Below, one piece after another: positions 57,510 to 64,000 of a stretch of DNA of 64,000 nucleotides. This stretch comes from Taxillus chinensis. Taxonomy: Eukaryota; Streptophyta; Magnoliopsida; Santalales; Loranthaceae. Location of the stretch: the NCBI GenBank assembly GCA_023512835.1, contig CM042088.1:30839164-30903163 (forward strand), in the 5' to 3' direction. A program made the translations under genes and the position numbers. Position 1 is the first letter of the stretch. The number at the start of each line of letters is the position of its first letter. The notes under the pieces were generated by a model, which made no database searches, was not told where the DNA came from, and saw nothing but the letters and a program-made list of their open reading frames with translations.

Positions 57510-57520
57510 CTTTGATACCA
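57510..57520 (-). promoter_or_regulatory. Chromovirus A primer-binding site
   Basis: The minus strand reads TGGTATCAAAGC, one mismatch from the initiator-tRNA-Met complement, two bases inside the LTR start at 57523. The 57116-57509 leader is non-coding and A/C-rich. Confidence 0.75.
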
Positions 57521-58049
57521 TCTGTCATGCCCCGGATTTCCCAATACCGAGAAACCAGTTAGTGATGCCCCATGCCTCGCACCCAGGAGGACAAGGGGTT
57601 GGTGAATAGTCACCTAATAGGGCTCCCTCAAGGGTGCTGCCCAAAACCTACTATAACCTCACACATGACATGAACAAACCATACAGGGGAATACTCTATA
57701 TAATAAAACAACGTCACATGTTACATAGGGTCACCCGCCACAACACACATTGTCTTGGATAAATACACCAATTCAAACAAATACATGAAACTCAATCTCA
57801 ACAATTACAATGTCTCAAAAGATAGCGTAAATCAACACACATGCTTCCGTAGTTGTGTAATCCTCCTCCTAATGCCTGTTAGGTTCTATAAAGAAAGACA
57901 TCAAAGGTGGGTGAGCATACCATAGCTCAGTAGGGGCTATGCCTCCCTAGACCAACCCAACATCTTCTCCACATCATGTTCAATGTGTATCTGTGCAGAG
58001 CTGTGTAATGGAACTTAAACGATAGTAAACAACACACAAAGGACCTATA

Positions 58050-58290
58050 GGTGGTTCCCTCAATGGAACCTCAATACTTCGGTCCACTCTTGGACCGTCC
58101 CTTCAATAGGACATCAAGCTCAGGTCCGCTCTCGGACCGTCCACTCAATGGGACCTCAAACTCAAGTCCGCTCTCGTGCCGTCCCCTCAATGGGACCTCA
58201 AACTCGAGTCCACTCTCGGACCAACACCTCAATGGGACCTTGAACTCAGATTCGCTCTCGAACTATCCCCTCAATGGAACCTCAGGATCT
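58050..58290. repeat. 40-bp tandem array in chromovirus A LTR
   Basis: Five to six units with core CTCAATGGGACCTCAAACTC followed by variants of GGTCCGCTCTCGGACCGTCCC. It lies at about the same place in the LTR as the 36-bp array of the C LTR, next to the conserved CATAGCTCAGTAGGGGCTATG block, but the units are unrelated. Confidence 0.9.
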
Positions 58291-58393
58291 CAAATAAACT
58301 GAATAACAATTCTCACACATATACATATACCAATACTTAATACATTTCAAACAATTACCACATCATCTCCATTCAAATCTCACAACATATTAT

Positions 58394-58434
<41 letters not shown>

Positions 58435-58605
58435 CCCATATCAAATACTAACTTTCTGTATTATCACACATCACAACACAAATTTCTCCCTGAACTATTT
58501 TATCCAACAAAATTCGAAATCCCAGCATTCCGAACTTTCCCAACCTCTGAAATAAATTTAATAGGATAGAACCACCTACCACTACTGGAAAAATGAATTG
58601 GAAAC

Positions 58606-58658
58606 TTGCACTTCGCATTCTTGACCAAAGGATTTGATTTCTATCTTCCACACCACGT

Positions 58659-58694
<36 letters not shown>

Positions 58695-58779
58695 CTCCAA
58701 AAGTGTGACAACGGCTAGGGTTTCCTCCCTCCCAAAAATACAAAATATATATACAAATATATATATATATATATAAACA
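58606..58779. repeat. Direct repeat, left copy
   Basis: Begins CTTGCACTTCGCATTCTTGA, runs through a CT microsatellite and GTGTGACAACGGCTAGGG to a TA-rich end. A near-identical copy lies at 60247-60452, differing mainly in microsatellite length. Confidence 0.9.
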
Positions 58780-60246
58780 TGCATGTTAAAATAAGTTGAT
58801 TATTTAGAATTTTGAATATATACATGCATGTTAAAACTCCTTGTCTAATTGTTAACAGAGAATGTATTTCCAGAGGTTTAATTTCACCACCCTCCATTAT
58901 GCACTCGCTCTCCTAAATCATGCATGTTATAATTTATTTCATAGGCTCACACCTTTCTTCTTCCATTTGGTCCATGTAAAGAAGATTTAAACTCTATCCC
59001 AAAACCATTTGGTCCATGTGAATTGAGATTTGCAAAGATAGTGTCCTAAGCCAATTAGATGTATTACAAGCTTGGTCAGCTCTGTAACATATCCCACCTA
59101 AGGTTGCCACAATCCACCCGAGACTAGGGCTAACATTTTGATTCATGCATAAAATCAAACACTTCATAGGTAGGGAAAACTTATATGAAACTTTTAAATT
59201 ATAAACATTGCATTTTAGTCAAACGAGTACATAACGATTCGGGGGCTACATCGCACCCCTAGAATTTAAAAGAAACTAGCCAAACATATTGTTCTTACAG
59301 ACCACAGTTACAAACAAAGACATACTTGATATTCCCAATCATTCTTCTCCTGTTTCCCCCTTCAAAACTTCTACAGTTCGAGTTCCTCTTTTTGATGTTC
59401 GTCGATGTTCTTTCCAAAACCTCCTATTTTCGATCCAATCCACCCACTAACTTCGATCCCCTTTTTTGCGCATCCATTTCCCTTTTTGTATTCATTACCC
59501 ATTAGTCCCTACCATAACGTTCCCCATACAACCATAACCACCTCCGCTGGCAAACAGTCGTCTTTTTTCTCAACACCAATTCCCATTAACAAATCTGCCA
59601 TAAGTGTCTATCGAATATTAAATCACTATGACCGTTACTTCCTTCAATTCTTGACCATTGTTGTTCCAATTACTCCAACCAAAAGCTACGCCGTTATGTA
59701 TATAAAAACAAAATCAGTCACGACAAGAAGCAACATTTCCCATGGTGCACGTGGCGGTTATCGCCACGTGCTAACATCGCCACATGCAGACACCATTTGT
59801 TCCTGGATATCTGCAGTCTTCATCACAAGAGTCATTTCTGGAGATCCATACATGCAAAGCTTTAACATGTGCAGTTCTTGAGATCACCCAGCACGTAGCG
59901 ATGTGAATGGAAATCAACGCCACGTGCTATCGTTACGTGCAGAAATTTTGTTACAACGTCACTTCTCATTGTTTTTCACCAATCAGCTTACATACGTCAA
60001 AAGAGCTTCGACACGTGCAAACGTGTCGCTATGTTCAAAAGTTCCTCACTAATCCTCCGACTCCGTTATTCCTATTTATGCTTCACAGAGAAACAAAGCA
60101 AAACACAAAACAACACAAAATACACAATATAATAACATGCTCACTCTCCATTATTAATTAGTCAAAAAGGTAACAAACACAAGAATAAATAACTATTAAC
60201 CAAGCTAAAACATGCATAATAATACACACATAACTTCCATGTGTCA
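58780..60246 (-). mobile_element. Divergent Athila-type LTR fragment between direct repeats
   Basis: Contains the Athila LTR landmarks in the same order as at 19675: CATTTGGTCCATG twice (58968-59017), CACCCGAGACTAGGGCTAAC, ATTCATGCATAAA, and CGGGGGCTACATCGCACCCC (59240-59260). CACGTG-type hairpins follow at 59745-59770, 59918-59940 and 60009-60028. The ends are not clear. It is more diverged than the other Athila LTRs here. Confidence 0.65.
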
Positions 60247-60297
60247 CTTGCATTTCGCGTTCTTGACCAAAGGATTTGATTTCTATCTTCCACACCA

Positions 60298-60364
<67 letters not shown>

Positions 60365-60452
60365 CCTCCAAAAGTGTGACAACGGCTAGGGTTTCCTCCC
60401 TCCCAAAAATACAAAATATATATACAAATATATATATATATATATATATAAC
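60247..60452. repeat. Direct repeat, right copy
   Basis: Second copy of the 58606-58779 segment with a longer CT run (60301-60361). Confidence 0.9.
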
Positions 60453-60782
60453 AAAGGTCAACATGGCCCAAAACACGTGTCAACCTCATGTCGACCTCCG
60501 CTACTCCGGATCACTGATGTTACGGATCAATTCGATCTAGGGCATTACTCCGGACTACTAAGGCTTGCTCCATACTAAGGGATTGCTCCGATCCTTACTC
60601 CGTGCTATGGGATCGCTCAGATCCTTACTCATGCTCAAGATTTGACGATGATGATCCAGATTTGACCATGATTCTCCTTTCCTCACTCTAAAAAAACTAG
60701 AAAACACATAAAAGCCAGAATTTTAGCACTATAAGGCACCTCCCGACCTCTAACTCTCTAAACTAGGACACAGGTCCTCACA

Positions 60783-61120
60783 AGTTCTGCATATTTGATT
60801 AAACCTTAACAATTGTTGATAAGGGTCTTCAGTTGGAAGTCTAACAAAGTTGTTTCACACCACCAAGTGTATCACCTGTGGTGGGAATTCAAAGTTTGCT
60901 CTGATTTATGGTTCTTGTATAGGATTTCTGATATGTCTCGTGTCAGGAGTAACAGGTCATTGTGCCTCATCTCCCTGTTCCATGTCTCGTCTGGTGGCCA
61001 CATGTGATTTAGGTGCTTCTTATTCCTCTTAGCTCACGAAGGCGAGCTCTAAAAGTGTGTTCTGGTTCTGGATCAAAATGTAGAAATTCTTCTTCTGAGG
61101 AACTGTTCATTCTCCTAATG
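60783..61120 (-). pseudogene. Element E gag, N-terminal fragment (Athila/Tat type)
   Basis: Minus strand from about 61120: MNSSSEEEFLHFDPEPEHTF, like the FDPEIE motif at the start of Athila gag. Then, in another frame, ANFEFPPQVIHLV and VRLPTEDPYQQLLRFNQIC appear, the usual Athila gag head. Stops interrupt it, and the A LTR cuts it at 60783. Confidence 0.75.
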
Positions 61121-61248
61121 CTACACAGGTTAACAAACCATCCACCAAAACAACATAATATATATATATATATAATGAAAAGATATAAACAAATGACAAA
61201 AAAAGTAAAAAATCTGATATAATATAGATGTTTAATCCTATCAATGTC

Positions 61249-61267
61249 TTCCCTAACAATGGCGCCA
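61249..61267 (-). promoter_or_regulatory. Element E primer-binding site, degenerate tRNA-Asp type
   Basis: The minus strand reads TGGCGCCATTGTTAGGGAA, matching the tRNA-Asp complement at most positions. The LTR starts six to seven bases away, the same spacing as in the intact Athila. Confidence 0.7.
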
Positions 61268-61273
61268 AAAACT

Positions 61274-63010
61274 TGTATGATGTTTTTCAAGTGTATAAAA
61301 TCACACAAGTAATATAATGGACAATTAAGTCTGGTTATCGAACCCTAGGGAAGCTGATTGAATAGAAATCCTATTTGATGTTTAAATTGATTGTTGGTTT
61401 TTGTTTTCTTTTTAAAAGCAAATCATAGAATTCAGATTATAAACACAGTTTTGAAAAATTAAACTTAATTCAATAATCTAATTTGGAGTTTCTATTTTAT
61501 GGGGAGTGGATTAGAGTTTGGACTTCATTTAATGTATTTTTCTAATAATAACATAATCTGTAGAATTCATATTCATATTTGTTTTCCATCTATTACCCAA
61601 TCACTAATGCATGAGCTATTATTTTCAAGCGCAATAGCTCTGTGTACACCCTAACATGGAGGCAGGTGACCTGTTAAGTACTGGATTGATTAATCTAGAG
61701 CTAGCATCACACCCACTCTTGATTTGGTAACCTAGGTTTTACATTGGTTTTTATATATTATGTGATTCCTAGTTTCTTCATCTTGAATTTCTGATAATTA
61801 TATTTTGACTTTAAATCCATCACATAACTACCTAAAATGTAGAACAACATGGCCTATATCATCCCATACATATAATCAAGACTTTCAATAAATAGATAAC
61901 AGAGAATATGAAATTGCAGAATACTCCAGTTAACATATAACATCAAATTTCATTCTAACCTTAATCCAGGGGTTTTAAGCTAACATACTGGGTTTACAAA
62001 ATGCAACAGAGAAAGAATTCATAAATGAAGGGAAAAAAGTAACTATGACTCCTTGAGTGTCTTGTTCCCAGCTAATAGTGTTTCAGAGTGCTGCAGATGC
62101 TTCAATCCTTCAAAACCCCCTGAATTCAGCTCTCCATAAGCAATTACAAATTTTAGGTATTTTTCCAATTTTTTCTAACCCCTCTCGCTTCCAAAAACTC
62201 ACTTATATAGCCTCCAGCAACTAGGGCAATAGTAAAAATGAAAATGCATCCCTTTAGCTGAGTTTAATCACAGCCCTATAGGTGTAAACCCTCGCAACTT
62301 GTGTAACTGTCTAATTAAAAATGTTGGGTGTGGGATGTTGTGTTGCAGACTTAGAAATAGTGCTTGTTGGCTCATAATCAATGCGACTCTAATAGAAAAT
62401 GACTTGGTTCGGTGAACTAAAGCTTCACCTGGCCATCTTCAAAACTCACCAAACTAGAAACAAAAGTGATATATTGATACTTGAATCAAAGGAATATGAG
62501 TCAATCATATTTGGTCGAGTGAATATGCCTTCACCCGACCATCTTCAAATCTTACCCGACCAAAAGGGCGAATTATCTACTAAGGCTTCAATCGACGAAA
62601 TCCATCTTCAGAACACTTGGTTGGGTGAACAAGCTTACCCCAACCATATTCAAATCTCACCCGTCCAGAAGGCAAAGTTATCTATGAAAGCTTGTATCGA
62701 CAAAATCCAACTTTAGAACACTTGGTCGGGTAAACATCCTTCACCCGACCAACTCCAAAGTTCCTATTTGTGGTCTGAGTAGTCCGAATATGAAATAATA
62801 AGCTTGGTCGGATGAATTTGTCCTTTCATCAAATCCCAGCCATATTTTGTTGTTTAGTTGCTAGAAGCCTCAGTCTCTTACTTCCATTTAGAAATCAAGC
62901 TCCATTTGGTGGTAAGGGCATTAGATAGAAAATATGGTGACAAAGATGTATAATTCATGTCATATACACCTAAAATTGCCCTAAAGTAGTGGTCTACATG
63001 ACCACTATCA
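61274..63010 (-). repeat. Element E 5' LTR (Athila-type), right end tentative
   Basis: Starts TGTATGATG beside the primer site. CAAGTAATATAATGGACAAT and GGTTATCGAACCC resemble the same part of the Athila LTR. A TATA-like CTATATAAGT is on the minus strand (about 62201-62210). A roughly 105-bp repeat occupies 62403-62800. The right end at ACTATCA (63010) is a guess from the terminal TGATA pattern. Confidence 0.6.
62403..62800. repeat. 105-bp tandem repeat with inverted-repeat motifs in E LTR
   Basis: Three to four diverged units start near 62405, 62511, 62616 and 62721. Each contains TTGGTCGGGTGAA and most contain TTCACCCGACCA about 10 bp later, so each unit can form a hairpin. Confidence 0.8.
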
Positions 63011-63085
63011 ATGCCACTATGAATTGAACCTAAGACCTCCTTCTAACCACAACAATGGTCTAACCACTAAGCTAGGTGACTATTG
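63011..63085 (-). mobile_element. tRNA-derived SINE-like fragment
   Basis: The minus strand carries TAGCTTAGTGGTTAGA (A-box-like, about 63059-63074), then GGTTCAATTC (B-box-like, 63021-63030), with plausible RNA polymerase III spacing. The adjacent GTGGTCATGTAGACCAC hairpin (62990-63006) may be its 3' body, in which case the E LTR end must move left. It does not fold as a complete tRNA, so it is not called a tRNA gene. Confidence 0.55.
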
Positions 63086-63099
63086 TTTGCTATTTTCAT

Positions 63100-63777
63100 G
63101 TAACATGAATATATACTTGACATCTAGACCATCTAGGTCACACTAACATATACAAACTCATATATATGTATCAACACACACAAATGCCAACACCTTTTAC
63201 TTTATCGTATTTAGGTTTAAGATTATACTAGAAACATGATTCCCTGCCTCATAAATGCTTAAAGTAACAGTCTTCATCGCCCAGATCCAACAAGTCATCT
63301 CTCTATTGCATTTTGGCGCCTCTACCACTCTCAAACTCTCTTACAACTACCAAAAGTGTGAAAAGAATGTTTTGGAGGTCTTTTATAGAGTGAGGAGTCT
63401 TAGTCACACCCTAACACTCATTAATGAAGCTTAACTTGTCTAGTAAGTAAACCTTGCCTTTTCAGAGTCCTAGTCTAGTAGAACACCACTAACTTAGCTT
63501 TTAAGAAAACTCTTAATGCAACAAAAATACCAAAAAGGTCCTTCATTAAAATCAATCCCACATTTCTTTTACTATAATAAAATATTTAAATTAAATGAAC
63601 CCAAAATGCGATCTTAAATGACAAAATTGCCCTTTATGGCCCCGAACTCCAAATCAGGCCCAAAGATAGTCAAAATTCTTCATTTAATGTGTACATTGTT
63701 GTACCAATATCCACTAACCAAAAAGAGGTCTCTATCAAATGACTAACCCCTAGAACCTTCAAATGCGAGTCCTCACA
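63100..63777 (-). repeat. Chromovirus-like LTR D, 5' (sense) end
   Basis: On the minus strand it starts TGTGAGGACTCGCATTTG. Later TTTTGACTATCTTTGGGCCTGATTTGGAGTTCGGGGCC resembles the start of the B LTR (50763-50900). A minus-strand TATA-like CTCTATAAAAG lies at about 63382-63392. Its other end is not found; it is presumably truncated on the left by the SINE or E LTR. Confidence 0.6.
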
Positions 63778-64000
63778 AGCTAGTCCTATATGGGAACTCG
63801 GTTGACCAGCTAATACTCAAACTAGCAAAATATCACAACCAAAGCCCATAAATGCTATGAGGTTCTCAACCCACAACTGTATCTATATCAAATAACATTT
63901 CATGCCAAGCAAACAATAATATTCTATACCAAGAAAAAGGTGTAAGGATTTATTTAATGCACAACTATAGGAGTTTCAAGGCTTTGGAATCACGCAAAGG
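63778..64000. other. Unassigned AT-rich sequence
   Basis: I see no gene or recognisable repeat in this terminal stretch. Confidence 0.5.

Larger units (their letters stand above)
57523..60782 (-). repeat. Chromovirus A 5' LTR (minus), with a nested Athila-like piece
   Basis: Plus-strand TGTCATGCCCC...CAGGTCCTCACA (sense TGTGAGGACCTG...GGGGCATGACA). It holds a 40-bp array (58050-58290), CA/TA repeats (58395-58433), CT repeats (58662-58693 and 60301-60361) and a 1.6-kb inserted region with Athila LTR features. It abuts the gag of element E at 60783. Confidence 0.82.

Noticed and set aside
60158..60489. Several overlapping frames rich in Arg-Glu
   Set aside because: They are translations of the CT/GA microsatellite.
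62990..63085. Functional tRNA gene
   Set aside because: A and B boxes are present but the cloverleaf cannot be closed and the anticodon arm is not evident.

Overview
This window is a block of nested LTR retrotransposons from a flowering plant. I see no host protein gene, no functional tRNA or rRNA gene, no prokaryotic feature and no CRISPR array. The lineages present are Ogre/Tat with a tRNA-Arg primer site, Athila with a tRNA-Asp site, Tekay/Del-like chromoviruses, and Ty1/copia of Sirevirus-like build with tRNA-iMet sites. These fit an angiosperm, probably a eudicot, but the species cannot be named from the sequence. All coding regions are interrupted by stops, frameshifts or insertions, so the block looks like silenced heterochromatin.

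Left half (1-37800). A minus-strand copia element (Copia-1) is split. Its protease, pre-integrase region and C-terminal gag lie at 1-2467, and its N-terminal gag, primer site and 5' LTR lie at 34998-37800. Into its gag went a minus-strand Ogre element (2468-34992, target duplication GCTTC) with 2.75-kb LTRs. Ogre carries ORF1, gag, protease plus G-patch, a probable spliced intron, RT, two RNase H domains and integrase, followed by a 3' UTR with a 29-bp satellite-like array. A chromovirus solo LTR (12307-14564, TTAAC) sits in its gag-protease region. A complete minus-strand Athila element (19675-32954, CATGC) sits in its 5' LTR. Athila carries gag, protease, RT, RNase H and integrase, plus an extra 3' gene that ends in a Ulp1-like cysteine protease domain.

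Right half (37801-64000). A plus-strand copia element (Copia-2, 37801-45924) has a 5'-truncated first LTR. Next comes the 5' end of a minus-strand chromovirus (element C, LTR 46431-48287), then the pol and 3' LTR of a plus-strand chromovirus (element B, 48288-56035). The B LTR holds a copia solo LTR (51368-54304, CTAAG), which itself holds an Athila solo LTR (52749-54276). Then come gag and 5' LTR of a minus-strand chromovirus (element A, 56036-60782), the gag start and LTR of a second Athila-type element (E), a tRNA-derived SINE-like piece, and the edge of another chromovirus-like LTR (D).

The most unusual signal lies in the LTRs. A CACGTG hairpin module, an AAAACGACGT palindrome and the TATA region occur in the same order and orientation in Athila LTRs and in the chromovirus C LTR, with further similarity toward the LTR end. 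This suggests U3 promoter exchange between lineages. Most LTRs also carry their own minisatellite, and some of these share a TCGAAG/CTTCGA core across unrelated families.
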